Source: JBBREP01 sp036501845 (lineage in GTDB: Bacteria; Actinomycetota; Acidimicrobiia; IMCC26256; PALSA-610). Taken from it: a stretch of DNA of 43,625 nucleotides. A program made the translations under genes and the position numbers. The stretch spans positions 1-43,625 of the forward strand of contig DASXZO010000018.1 in assembly GCA_036501845.1 (NCBI GenBank), written 5' to 3'. The first letter of the stretch is position 1. Every line of letters starts with the position of its first letter. Below, one piece after another: positions 1 through 7,649 of this stretch. The notes under the pieces were generated by a model. The model ran no database searches and was not told the origin of the DNA. It saw nothing but the letters and a program-made list of their open reading frames with translations.

Positions 1-357
1 ACAGATCGTGCGCGCCGCCGACGCGGAGATCTCACCCGCCAGCCACGCGGCATGTGTGAGCGGCAGTAGGTCGGCGAGCCAGCCGGCGGCGAGTGAGGCT
101 TTGGCGTCCTGCCAACGCTGGCCGGCCTGCCACTGCGCCCACGCTGCCGCCGACGCCGCACCCGCCCCACACGGAATGCCGCGGCCCTCGATGCCGGCGA
201 GCATGCGCGCGGCACTGCCCTCGAGCCGGTCGATCTCGCGGCGCAACTCACAGAACATGTCGGCCAGGCCCGCGTCAGGCAACGACGCCAGATCGTCGAA
301 CGCGGTGATCTCTTCGACCGCCTCGCCCAGCAGCGTCAGCCCTACTCCGACCGCCAT
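1..357 (-). CDS. DUF222 / 13E12-type HNH endonuclease family protein, N-terminal part (runs off the left edge)
   Basis: Reading the minus strand from the ATG at 357 gives 119 open residues to the window edge, so the gene is cut by the window. The N-terminus has the style of the DUF222 (13E12 repeat) family: an acidic helix, a segment ELRREIDRLEGSAARML, the phrase IEGRGIPCGAGAASAAAW, then LTHAAWLAGEISASAARTI. In full-length members a C-terminal HNH nuclease motif follows; that part would lie outside the window and was not seen. The start is fixed by a TATAGT -10 box 8 nt upstream, and a perfect LexA box abuts that -10. Mycobacterial members of this family are known SOS genes, which fits. Family assignment rests on pattern recognition only; the molecular role of these proteins is poorly known. 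Confidence 0.72.
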   Translation of the reverse strand, partial: MAVGVGLTLLGEAVEEITAFDDLASLPDAGLADMFCELRREIDRLEGSAARMLAGIEGRGIPCGAGAASAAAWAQWQAGQRWQDAKASLAAGWLADLLPLTHAAWLAGEISASAARTIC

Positions 358-365
358 GCACACAT

Positions 366-385
366 ACTATACGAACAGACGTTCG
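366..385 (-). promoter_or_regulatory. SOS (LexA) box fused to a -10 element
   Basis: Positions 372-385 read CGAACAGACGTTCG, a perfect match to the actinobacterial LexA operator form CGAACRNRYGTTCG with 5-bp palindromic arms. On the minus strand it is followed at once by TATAGT (366-371) and then, after 8 nt, by the ATG at 357. A repressor bound here would cover the -35/-10 spacer of the DUF222 gene. It also lies just beyond the stop of the gene at 394-1077, which runs the same way, so it is the DUF222 gene's own promoter. Confidence 0.85.
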
Positions 386-393
386 ATAACAAC

Positions 394-1077
394 CTATTTC
401 TCGGCAACGGCGGCAGCGTCGACGAACGCGATGAAGATCGGGTGGGGCTTGCCGGGTTCGCTCGTGAGCTGCGGCTGGTAGAGGGTGGCGACGAAGAACG
501 GGTGATCGGCACGTTCGACGGCTCGGACCTCGCCGGTGTCGTCCACCGCAACCGCGCGCATGCCGTGCATCGTGGCGATCTCGGCGTGCGCGGGTTCGAG
601 CCCGTAGTTGCACGTGGTCTGCTCGACGGCGACGCGCGCACCGTAGATCGACGCGAGGCGCGATGACTGAGCGATAGCGATGTCGATCTGCGTGCCGTCG
701 AGTGAGCAGGCGAGCAGCGTGACGATCGCGGTGCCGGTGGCGCCGTACTCCGTGTGGGTTGCGTCGGTGATGCCGACGAGAGTTCGGGCGTGCTCGACCA
801 GCACGTGTTGGAAGCCGCCTCAGGTGGCGACGAGCGGCACGCCGCGTTCGCGCGCCGATGTGATCACAGCTTCGGCCGCGCGCGGGTCGTTGTAGGGCGT
901 GCCCGGGCCGATCACGACGGCATCGCCGATCGTGCTGATCGCATCGGTGTGCACGACGTCGATCGTGAACGAGTCGCGGTCGTCGCGCTCGTCGATCGCG
1001 TGGCCGAGCGCATTCACGGTTGCGGCGTGGTAGCGCGCGGTCGGCGGAGAGTCGATCAACACGGTGATCGTCGGCAT
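394..1077 (-). CDS. CTP synthase C-terminal region-related selenoprotein (UGA = predicted Sec86)
   Basis: The frame from ATG 1077 to TAG 394 codes for 227 residues if the single in-frame TGA (820-822, codon 86) is read through. The context is PLVAT-U-GGFQH. This is the nucleophile elbow of class I glutamine amidotransferases (T-C-G-G-F-Q), so UGA sits exactly where the catalytic cysteine belongs. Coding is intact on both sides, with a CTP-synthase-like C-terminus: HPFFVATLYQPQL (from residue 192) and GKPHPIF. I recall an NCBI family called CTP synthase C-terminal region-related (seleno)protein that matches this protein. The amidotransferase His and Glu (normally Y-H-P-E) are Gln201 and Gln203 here, so ordinary glutaminase chemistry is unlikely; the function is unknown. 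A SECIS-like hairpin follows the UGA. A TACGTT box 6 nt before the ATG supports the start and a live leaderless promoter. The alternatives are a recent nonsense mutation or a base-call error (TGC to TGA). Confidence 0.75.
789..805 (-). promoter_or_regulatory. SECIS-like hairpin downstream of the in-frame UGA
   Basis: On the minus strand CGTGCT-GGTCG-AGCACG forms a perfect 6-bp stem with a 5-nt loop. The loop begins 20 nt after the UGA at 820-822 and starts with GGUC. Bacterial SECIS rules (small apical loop about 16-37 nt after UGA, G in the first two loop positions) are met, and the loop resembles the E. coli formate dehydrogenase one as I recall it. It lies inside the coding region, as bacterial SECIS elements must. 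Folding was done by eye only. Confidence 0.65.
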
Positions 1078-1083
1078 CGCCGG

Positions 1084-1089
1084 AACGTA
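1084..1089 (-). promoter_or_regulatory. -10 box, leaderless promoter of the selenoprotein gene
   Basis: TACGTT on the minus strand with 6 nt to the ATG at 1077; transcription would start at or next to the start codon. It faces the deacylase promoter at 1129-1134 in a 65-bp divergent gap. Confidence 0.55.
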
Positions 1090-1128
1090 CAGCCGCGGGC
1101 CACGGCCACGGGGCGGCGTTTCGCGTCG

Positions 1129-1134
1129 TACGCT
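1129..1134 (+). promoter_or_regulatory. -10 box, leaderless promoter of the amidohydrolase gene
   Basis: TACGCT followed by 8 nt and the GTG at 1143. No Shine-Dalgarno sequence can fit between them, in keeping with a leaderless transcript. Confidence 0.55.
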
Positions 1135-1142
1135 CTCCCGTC

Positions 1143-2897
1143 GTGGCGTACGACCTCGTGGTGCGCGGCGGCACCGTGGTCGACGGCACTGGTGCACCCG
1201 CATTCAGCGCTGATGTTGCGGTGGACGGCGGCACCATCGTGGAAGTCGGCCGGGTCACCGATCGAGCGCGGCACACCATTCACGCCGACGGTCTGCTGAT
1301 CACGCCCGGCTTCGTCGACGTACACACGCATTACGACGGCCAGGCCACCTGGGACCCGCACCTCACGCCGTCGTGCTGGCAGGGAGTGACCACCGCGATC
1401 CTGGGCAACTGTGGCGTGGGCTTCGCGCCCGCCCGCTCCGGCGAGGACGCGCACGTGCAGCTCGTGGAGCTCATGGAGGGCGTGGAAGACATCCCCGGTA
1501 CCGCGCTCTACGAGGGAATCCAGTGGGAGTGGGAGACATTCCCCGAGTACCTCGACGCGCTCGAACGCATGCCGCGCGCGATCGACGTGGGCGCGCACGT
1601 GCCGCACGCGGCCTTGCGCGCGTACGTGATGGGCGAGCGCGCGCAACGCGACGCGACGGCCGACGACATCGAGGCGATGGGCGCGATCGTGCGCGACGCG
1701 ATTGCCCATGGCGCGCTCGGGTTCTCCACCGGTCGCACACGCGGTCACCGCGACGTGCGCGGCCGGCCCGTGCCAGGCACCTTTGCCGCAGTCGAGGAGC
1801 TCGACGCGTTGTCGACGGCGATGTCGCGCGCGGGGCGAGCCGTGTTCCAGGCGGTACCTGCGGGAATCGGCGGCGTCGAGGGCGGCGACCCTGAAGGCGC
1901 GATGGACGACGAGTTGCGTTGGCTCCTCGATCTCGCGGCGCGCACCCACAACCCCATCACGTTCCTGGTGATGGAGAGCCGGCTCGCTCCCGACGCGTGG
2001 CGCCCGTGGTTCGAAGCCGCGCGGCACGCCAACGACGCCGGCGCGAACCTGCGACCGCAAGTGGGGAGTCGCTGCTTCGGCGCGCTGCTCGGACACCAGT
2101 CGCGCATGAACCCGTTGCGCTACGCCCCTACATACGAACGGCTCAAGGCCTTGCCGTTCGACGAGATGGTCGCTCGACTACACGAACCATCGACCCGTGC
2201 TGCGATCCTCGCCGAAGCACCCGAGAGCAATCGTGCGTCGACGTCGCTCGACCGCGTCAACCTCCGTGTGTTCCCCGACCTCTACCCACTTGGCGACGAC
2301 CTCGACTACGAACCGTCGGCCGATCGGAGCATCGCCGCGATCGCCGAGCGCGCCCGCCGCGATCCGTGGGACGTGCTCTACGACGTCATGCTCGAAGCGG
2401 GTGGCACGCGGTTCGTGCTGCGCCCGTTCCTCAATTACGGGCGGGGTTCCTACGACGGCCTCTACGACATGATGCGCGATCCGCTCACGGTGCAGGGTCT
2501 CGGTGACGGCGGCGCGCACTCTTCGATCATTTGCGACGCGAGCATGACCACCTATCTGCTCACCCACTGGGTGCGCCACCGCACCCGCGGGCCGCGGCTG
2601 GCACTCGAGCACGCGATCCGGCGCCTCACCAAGGACGGCGCCGATCTCTACGGGCTCGGCGACCGCGGCGCGATCGAACCGGGGCGTCGGGCCGACCTCA
2701 ACCTCGTCGACCTCGACCGGCTGCAGCTGCGCTACCCCGAACGTGTCACGGATCTGCCCGGGGGCGCCGGCCGCCTCGTGCAGCGCGCCGACGGATACGT
2801 CGCCACGCTTGTGGCGGGCGAGGTGGTCGTCGACAACGGCGAGCTCACCGACGCGCGGCCGGGCACACTCGTGCGCGGCCCACGCGCAAGCATGTGA
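1143..2897 (+). CDS. N-acyl-D-amino-acid deacylase family amidohydrolase
   Basis: A 584-residue metal-dependent hydrolase of the amidohydrolase superfamily (D-aminoacylase / amidohydrolase_3 type), expected to hydrolyse N-acyl-D-amino acids or a related cyclic or acyl amide in the cytoplasm. The N-terminal beta-sandwich opening DLVVRGGTVVDGTG leads into the metal site HTHYDGQ (residues 61-67). GNCGVGFAP (about 89-97) is typical of the D-aminoacylase branch. A late DGGAHSS motif supplies the usual catalytic Asp region, and the C-terminus returns to the sandwich (TLVAGEVVVDNGEL). GTG start, placed 8 nt after a TACGCT -10 box. It stands alone as a transcription unit, divergent from the selenoprotein gene. 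The substrate cannot be read from the sequence; in actinobacteria such genes are often annotated simply as D-aminoacylase. Confidence 0.85.
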   Translation: MAYDLVVRGGTVVDGTGAPAFSADVAVDGGTIVEVGRVTDRARHTIHADGLLITPGFVDVHTHYDGQATWDPHLTPSCWQGVTTAILGNCGVGFAPARSGEDAHVQLVELMEGVEDIPGTALYEGIQWEWETFPEYLDALERMPRAIDVGAHVPHAALRAYVMGERAQRDATADDIEAMGAIVRDAIAHGALGFSTGRTRGHRDVRGRPVPGTFAAVEELDALSTAMSRAGRAVFQAVPAGIGGVEGGDPEGAMDDELRWLLDLAARTHNPITFLVMESRLAPDAWRPWFEAARHANDAGANLRPQVGSRCFGALLGHQSRMNPLRYAPTYERLKALPFDEMVARLHEPSTRAAILAEAPESNRASTSLDRVNLRVFPDLYPLGDDLDYEPSADRSIAAIAERARRDPWDVLYDVMLEAGGTRFVLRPFLNYGRGSYDGLYDMMRDPLTVQGLGDGGAHSSIICDASMTTYLLTHWVRHRTRGPRLALEHAIRRLTKDGADLYGLGDRGAIEPGRRADLNLVDLDRLQLRYPERVTDLPGGAGRLVQRADGYVATLVAGEVVVDNGELTDARPGTLVRGPRASM

Positions 2898-2921
2898 CGC
2901 GGCGTCGCGTCATGTGACGCG
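2891..2921. repeat. Short direct repeat with nested hairpin at the end of the amidohydrolase gene
   Basis: CATGTGACGCG occurs at 2891-2901 and again at 2911-2921. Between them TGACGCG-gcgt-CGCGTCA (2895-2912) forms a perfect 7-bp stem that includes the stop codon. It may act as a terminator-like hairpin (no T-run) or be a slippage duplication. Confidence 0.45.
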
Positions 2922-2944
2922 AAGCTGCGACCTCGGTCACAGCG

Positions 2945-3349
2945 ATGCACCGCCGCTGCGCCGCGCGAGCCTGCAATGCCGATATCTGGAACGTGCTCGA
3001 GACCATGCGGCATGCGGTGCAAGGATTCGCGCGGGGCGAGACGTGGATGGCGATGTCGGCCGAACGCGTGGACCACGTGGGCGCCGCGACCACTCCGAAT
3101 GCACAACCCGAGCCCACGAAGCTCGCGAGGGTTGCGGTGCCGACGCAGCTCGACAGTCCCACCGACATCGACCTCACGACGGAGCTCCCGAACGTGATGC
3201 TCGCCGCCGACATGGTGTCGGCGAACATCGCCGTGTTGCAACGCGCCGCAAGCGCCTACCAAGCGATCATGGCGATGGGAACCGAGGCCCAGCGCCGGCC
3301 GGCACCCGACGAGATCGATCCCGCCGACTCCGCGTCGGGCATCGCGTGA
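2945..3349 (+). CDS. Hypothetical protein with a flagellar-rod-like C-terminus
   Basis: An open frame of 134 residues with strongly GC-biased third positions, so probably real. I do not recognise it with confidence. The C-terminal segment ELPNVMLAADMVSANIAVLQ (from about residue 80) has the spacing of the C-terminal helix of flagellar rod proteins such as FlgC (E-M...A...Y-x-A-N...), but the canonical Tyr is absent, no other flagellar gene is nearby, and the N-terminus lacks the FlgC asparagine-rich motif. No signal peptide or membrane helix is visible. The start is uncertain: an ATG at 2945 is used, and in-frame ATGs at 3005 and 3047 are possible. No -10 box of the type used by neighbouring genes precedes it. 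Confidence 0.5.
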   Translation: MHRRCAARACNADIWNVLETMRHAVQGFARGETWMAMSAERVDHVGAATTPNAQPEPTKLARVAVPTQLDSPTDIDLTTELPNVMLAADMVSANIAVLQRAASAYQAIMAMGTEAQRRPAPDEIDPADSASGIA

Positions 3350-3360
3350 GCCACTAGCAG

Positions 3361-3792
3361 CTAGCGGCTCAGCACCATCTGGGTGCAGCGGAAGAGTGCC
3401 ATCGTGCGGCCCTTGGCCTCGTTGCTCACCACCGCGTCCCACACGTGCGTTTGGCGCCCTAGGTGCGCCGGCTCGCAACGGCATACGACGCGCTCGCCCA
3501 CCCGCGCCGACGCGATGAAGTTCGATTTGAGCTCCACGGTGGTGAACGACGAATCCGGCGGGATGTTGTTGCCGCAGCCGATCGCCGCACAGGTGTCGGC
3601 GAGCGCGATCACCGCCGGCGCGAACAGAAAGCCAGTGCCCGCGATCAGATTCTGGGTCACGTCGATGTGGCCGACCACGAGGTCTCGGGCCGAGTGGTCG
3701 AACACGCAGCCGAGCTGTCCGGGCACGAGCGGCGCGAAGAACTCGGTCATCGCCCGCGCCGCGGCCTGCGGATCGGCGCCGTCGTCGAGCAT
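3361..3792 (-). CDS. PaaI-type hotdog-fold thioesterase
   Basis: 143 residues with a PaaI/4HBT thioesterase pattern: ARDLVVGHIDVTQNLIAGTG (about 36-55), an ALADTCAAIGCGNNIPP helix, then TTVELKSNFIASARVGERV. The family hydrolyses acyl-CoA thioesters. The usual active-site segment (H-N/G-x-G) appears as NLIAGTGFLFAPAVIALAD. The ATG at 3792 overlaps the stop of the upstream Rrf2 gene (TGATG), so the two are cotranscribed and probably translationally coupled. That pairing suggests the thioesterase is controlled with the Rrf2 regulon, but the substrate is not evident. Confidence 0.8.
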   Translation of the reverse strand: MLDDGADPQAAARAMTEFFAPLVPGQLGCVFDHSARDLVVGHIDVTQNLIAGTGFLFAPAVIALADTCAAIGCGNNIPPDSSFTTVELKSNFIASARVGERVVCRCEPAHLGRQTHVWDAVVSNEAKGRTMALFRCTQMVLSR

Positions 3793-4202
3793 CAGCGCGA
3801 GTGGCCGACGACGGTGCGCTTCACGAGGTCGGCGAGCGTGTAGCGCTCGAGCACCGTGCGCGTCTCGTCGTCGAGCTCCACCCACACCTCTTGCAGTACG
3901 CAGTGGCCCTCGCAGTGGTCGTGCGCATCGACGAGCGTCGGGGCCGGGCCTTCGACCGCAGCAACGATGTCGGCGAGCGTGATGTCGACCGGCGAGCGCG
4001 CGAGCACGTAACCGCCGCCGACGCCGCGCTTCGAGCGGACGAGTCCCGCGCCCTTCACCGCGAGCAGGATCTGCTCGAGATAGGGCTGGGGGAGGCCGGT
4101 GCGCTCGGCGATCTCCTTCACCGACGTGGGCCGTTCCTCGCCGTGCAGAGCGAGCGACAGGAGTGCGCGCGCCGCGTAGTCGCCTCGGGTGGACACCTTC
4201 AC
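3792..4202 (-). CDS. Rrf2 family transcriptional regulator
   Basis: 136 residues. MKVSTRGDYAARALLSLALH opens the winged helix-turn-helix; the recognition part is SVKEIAERTGLPQPYLEQIL (28-47), with wing RSKRGVGGGYVLARSP. IscR/RsrR-type members carry an Fe-S cluster on three cysteines after this domain. Here only two are seen (C97 and C101, in HCEGHC), so cluster binding is possible but not canonical. The start is the GTG at 4202, which gives the usual MKVSTRGDYA opening; a GTG at 4223 is the alternative. A TACGAT -10 (4241-4246, minus) lies upstream. Its stop overlaps the thioesterase start. Confidence 0.88.
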   Translation of the reverse strand: MKVSTRGDYAARALLSLALHGEERPTSVKEIAERTGLPQPYLEQILLAVKGAGLVRSKRGVGGGYVLARSPVDITLADIVAAVEGPAPTLVDAHDHCEGHCVLQEVWVELDDETRTVLERYTLADLVKRTVVGHSR

Positions 4203-4273
4203 TGCACGTTCGTCGACGGACACGCACGCATGGCCTCTGCATCGTAGAACCACCATTACTGTGGGTGTCGCAG

Positions 4274-5389
4274 ATGGCCGAGCCCGCACCCACGCTCGCG
4301 GCCTACGGGTCGGCGTCGCTCACGGAGGTCGTTCCGGCCCTGTTCGGCACCGCCGAGCGAGAGCGGGAGTTGTTGCCGCCTGCGGCCCGCGACGCCGCGT
4401 CGGTGGTGTTGCTCGCGGTCGACGGCCTCGGAGCGAGCGCACTCGAGCATCACGCGGCCTGCCTGCCGACGTTGGTGGCGATGGATCGCGCGGTGATCAC
4501 CTCGGTATTGCCCGCGACCACGGCGGCCGCACTCACCTCGCTCACCACCGCCGCCCCGCCGACCCGCCACGGGCTGGTCGGTTACCGCGTGCTCGTCGGC
4601 GACCATGTGCTGAACGCGCTCCGTTGGCAGGTGGAGGGCGCTCGCAACAACAACCGGGCTCCCGACGCACACGAGATCCAGCGCGTCGACGCGTTCCGCG
4701 GCCGGCCGGTGCCGGTCGTGACGAAATCGGAGTTCCGCAAGACGGGCTTCACCGCCGCGCACCTCGGCGCCGGGTCGTTCCACGGCTGGCGCACGGTGAG
4801 TGCGCTCGTCGAGCACTGCCGCCGGCTCGTCGCCGCAGGGGAGCGGCTGGTGTACGCGTATTACCCGGGCGTCGACGAGGTCGCCCACGAATACGGCTTG
4901 GGCGATGGCTTCTACACCGCGGAGTTGCGCGCCACCGACGGGCTCGTGGCGCAGCTGCTCGACGTATTGCCCGAACAGTGCGCGCTCGTGGTGACCGCCG
5001 ACCATGGCCAAGTCGACATCGCCGAGGACGCGTGGGTCGACACTCACTCGGTGGCGCCGCTGGTGCACAGGCAGTCGGGCGACGCCCGTTTCCGGCACCT
5101 GCACGCCAAACCCGGCGCGGCGAACGAGCTCGCGCAGGAGTGCGAGCGGGCGTTCGGCCATCTCGCCTGGGTCCGCACACGCCGGCGCCTGATCGACGAG
5201 GAATGGCTCGGTGCACGCCCGGTGCCGGCAGTGGGCGGTCGCATCGGTGACGTGGTGCTCATGCCGTTCGAACCGGTTGGCTTCATCGATCCCGCGCTGC
5301 CACGTGAGCGCGGGCTGCGGAGCGCGCACGGCGCGCCGACGGCCGACGAGATGCTCGTGCCACTTCTCGCGGCGCGCGGGAGGGCCTGA
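4274..5389 (+). CDS. Type I phosphodiesterase / nucleotide pyrophosphatase family protein
   Basis: 371 residues of the alkaline-phosphatase superfamily (PF01663 type), hydrolysing phosphodiester or pyrophosphate bonds using two metal ions. Visible motifs: metal-binding Asp in VVLLAVDGLGASALE (D50), nucleophile region LPATTAAALTSLTTAAPPTRHGLVG (Thr82/83) with the typical P-T-x-x-x-x-x-T-L arrangement, YYPGVDEVAHEYG in the middle (Asp and His ligands), VVTADHGQVDI (Asp-His ligands), and a late HGAPT. No signal peptide is evident, so it is probably cytoplasmic. ATG 4274 is chosen because a TACTGT -10 box (4257-4262) lies 11 nt upstream. Divergent from the Rrf2 gene. Closely related actinobacterial genes are annotated only as alkaline phosphatase family protein; substrate unknown. 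Confidence 0.87.
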   Translation: MAEPAPTLAAYGSASLTEVVPALFGTAERERELLPPAARDAASVVLLAVDGLGASALEHHAACLPTLVAMDRAVITSVLPATTAAALTSLTTAAPPTRHGLVGYRVLVGDHVLNALRWQVEGARNNNRAPDAHEIQRVDAFRGRPVPVVTKSEFRKTGFTAAHLGAGSFHGWRTVSALVEHCRRLVAAGERLVYAYYPGVDEVAHEYGLGDGFYTAELRATDGLVAQLLDVLPEQCALVVTADHGQVDIAEDAWVDTHSVAPLVHRQSGDARFRHLHAKPGAANELAQECERAFGHLAWVRTRRRLIDEEWLGARPVPAVGGRIGDVVLMPFEPVGFIDPALPRERGLRSAHGAPTADEMLVPLLAARGRA

Positions 5390-5404
5390 AGCTCAGTCGG
5401 TGTG

Positions 5405-7540
5405 TCAGCCGCCGATGGCGATCACATTCGACTGAGGCTGGCCGAGGCCCGAGCTGCTCCATCCCACCGCCACATCGCGCGACGGCGCGGTCGCGATGCC
5501 GTTCAGTTCGAGGATCGGTGCCGCACCCTTGAGCACCGCGGTGAGCGACCACTTCGTGCCGTCCCAGTGCGCGGTGAAGGGCTGCTCGTCGCCCATCGTG
5601 TCAGTGGTGTCGTGTCCGACCGCCGTGCAGTCGTTGGTCTCTCGACACGCCAACGCGGTCACGGTGCGGAACCGAGCTTCGGTGGTCGACGTCGGCTGCA
5701 CGGTCCACTGCGTGCCGTTCCCCACGAGCGCGAGCGCCGTTGCGTCATTCGATGTCCGGTAGGCGTTGCCGACGGCCTCACAGTGGTTCGCATCGGCGCA
5801 CGACACGCCGAGCAGGTCGTCGTGGAGGCCGATCAGTCCGGGAGTGGTGGCGATGGTCCAGTGCACGCCGTTCCAGAGTTCGACGAGCGGAGCGTCGTCG
5901 CGATCGCCGACTGCAGCGCACGCGTGCGGCGCTGCGCACGAGACGGCGCTGAGGTTGGCGTTCGGCGCCGTTGGCATCGCGACGATCGACCACGTCGAAC
6001 CGTTCCAATGTTCGGCCACAGTCGTCGGCACGTTGTTGGCGCGGGGCGGCGGCGAATAGGAGCCGACCGCCATGCAGTCGGATGCCGTCGAGCAGGACAC
6101 GCTGGCGAGCCCAGCGCCGTACACCGAGTGTGCGGGCGTGGGTATCGGACGCTGGGTCCACCGCGAACCGTTCCACTGCTCGCTCATGAACGACGCATCG
6201 TTGTTCGCGTAGCGCACCCCCACGGCCATACAGCTCGTCGCGGTTGCGCATGACACGGACTGGAGCTCGCCCGCCATAGCCCCGCCGGTGTCCATCGTCC
6301 ACGCGTGGCCGTCGTAGCGCTCGACGAGCCCATAACCCTGTGTGGTCAGCGTGCCGACCGCGACACAGCTCGCGGACGACGGGCACGAGACGGATGCGAG
6401 GGTGCTCGACGCGGTGGTCGGCACGCCCTCGGCCGCCACCGAACTCCATTTCGTACCGTTCCATTGGGCCGCGAGTGGGCCGAACACGCCCTGGCCGACC
6501 GCGTCGCAGTGACCGCTTGCATTGCACGTCACACCGAACGCGTACGCGCTCTGGCCGCCCTGCGGGAACGGCTGCGCAGTCCAGTGGTGCCCGTCCCAGC
6601 CCTCGGCAACGGCCGGCCCGTACTGATCGCCCACCACTTCGCATCGCGAGGCGCTGCTGCACGCAACGCCGCCGAACGAGCCGTCGGCAGCGGGGTAGAG
6701 GTCGATGTTCCAGCGGGTGCCGTTCCACCGTTCGATGATCGGCCGGTAGTTCGCGTTCCCCGCCGCGACGCAGTTGGACGTGCTTGTGCACGCGATCGAC
6801 GTGAGCGACGCGAAGTTGCCGCCCGACGGGCTCGGAGTGTCGACGATCGACCAGCGCGTGCCGTCCCACTCCTCCACGAATGTGATCGCGGCATCGTCAC
6901 CGCCGGTGACCTCGGTGCCGACCGCGAAGCACAGCTGCGAACCGGGGCAATCGACGGCGAGCAACGAGTCGTTGCTTTCGTCGCGTATGGGGCTCGGACT
7001 GTTCTGCACGCGCCACGTGTGGCCGTCCCAGTGCTCGACGAGCGTCGCGGCTTCAGAGTCGCCGACCGCGATGCAGTCCGAGGCGGAGCCGCACCACACG
7101 CCGTTGAGCTCGCTGAAGAAGCCGTGGCCGTTGACGCTGGGCACCACGCTCCAACGTGTGCCGTCCCAATGTTCGACGAGGGTCGAGCCGCCGCGCGCGA
7201 AATGTTCTGTTCCCACCGCGATGCAGTCGTGCACCGCCGGGCAGGCGACGCCAAAGAGGGATGTCGACGTCGAGCCCTGCAGCGCCGGTGTCGGCACTCG
7301 TGTCCATCCCGAGCTCGTGCGTATCTCCGCGAGTGTCGTGGTGAGATACGGCGCGGTCGGCGACGCACCCACGGCAACGCACTCCGCGGCGTCGCAGGCG
7401 GTGCCATACAACGTGCCGCTGCCCACCACGGGCTGCGCGTGCGCGACGACTGCCCAGTTCGACGCGCTCGCCCCCGCTGGGAGCGGCGCGATCACGAGCA
7501 CCCCGACGACGAGCCCCAGCATCCGACGCCATTTGCCCAC
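5405..7540 (-). CDS. Exported 14-repeat Cys/Trp protein, predicted double seven-bladed beta-propeller (copy 1)
   Basis: 711 residues from GTG 7540. The start is supported by a strong Shine-Dalgarno run (GGGAGGGG) a few nt upstream and by a signal peptide right after it (WRRMLGLVVGVLVIAPLPAGASA). The mature chain is 14 repeats of about 42-53 residues. Each has the plan L-x-x-V-x-C-x5-C-x-A-V-G, then a variable loop, then W-(N/D)-G-x-x-W. Thirteen repeats carry the cysteine pair; the last (LNGIATAPSRDVAVG) lacks it and stops early, while an unpaired strand SNWAVVAHAQPV sits at the N-terminus. That is the split-blade closure seen in beta-propellers, and 14 units would make two seven-bladed rings. 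No enzyme motif is seen. A role in binding at the cell surface is a guess. The paralogue at 17507-19642 has the same length and repeat number. Confidence 0.8.
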   Translation of the reverse strand: MGKWRRMLGLVVGVLVIAPLPAGASASNWAVVAHAQPVVGSGTLYGTACDAAECVAVGASPTAPYLTTTLAEIRTSSGWTRVPTPALQGSTSTSLFGVACPAVHDCIAVGTEHFARGGSTLVEHWDGTRWSVVPSVNGHGFFSELNGVWCGSASDCIAVGDSEAATLVEHWDGHTWRVQNSPSPIRDESNDSLLAVDCPGSQLCFAVGTEVTGGDDAAITFVEEWDGTRWSIVDTPSPSGGNFASLTSIACTSTSNCVAAGNANYRPIIERWNGTRWNIDLYPAADGSFGGVACSSASRCEVVGDQYGPAVAEGWDGHHWTAQPFPQGGQSAYAFGVTCNASGHCDAVGQGVFGPLAAQWNGTKWSSVAAEGVPTTASSTLASVSCPSSASCVAVGTLTTQGYGLVERYDGHAWTMDTGGAMAGELQSVSCATATSCMAVGVRYANNDASFMSEQWNGSRWTQRPIPTPAHSVYGAGLASVSCSTASDCMAVGSYSPPPRANNVPTTVAEHWNGSTWSIVAMPTAPNANLSAVSCAAPHACAAVGDRDDAPLVELWNGVHWTIATTPGLIGLHDDLLGVSCADANHCEAVGNAYRTSNDATALALVGNGTQWTVQPTSTTEARFRTVTALACRETNDCTAVGHDTTDTMGDEQPFTAHWDGTKWSLTAVLKGAAPILELNGIATAPSRDVAVGWSSSGLGQPQSNVIAIGG

Positions 7541-7649
7541 GGCGCCCCTCCCTTGTCCCAGTGTCCGGCAAGTATGGCTCGGACAGGACTCTTGTGCCCA
7601 AGGGCCCGCGCGCCTATCGTCGCGGTGCCGAATGACATCCGTGTGATTC

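Noticed and set aside
8..481. Open frame on the plus strand across the left edge
   Set aside because: Ser/Ala/Arg-rich shadow of the DUF222 gene on the minus strand; it crosses the LexA box and the end of the selenoprotein gene.
394..1203. Two separate genes (394-804 and 820-1203) instead of one gene with a UGA
   Set aside because: Both parts are in the same frame, together make one known domain, and the break falls on the catalytic-residue codon; a conserved -10 box marks a single start at 1077.
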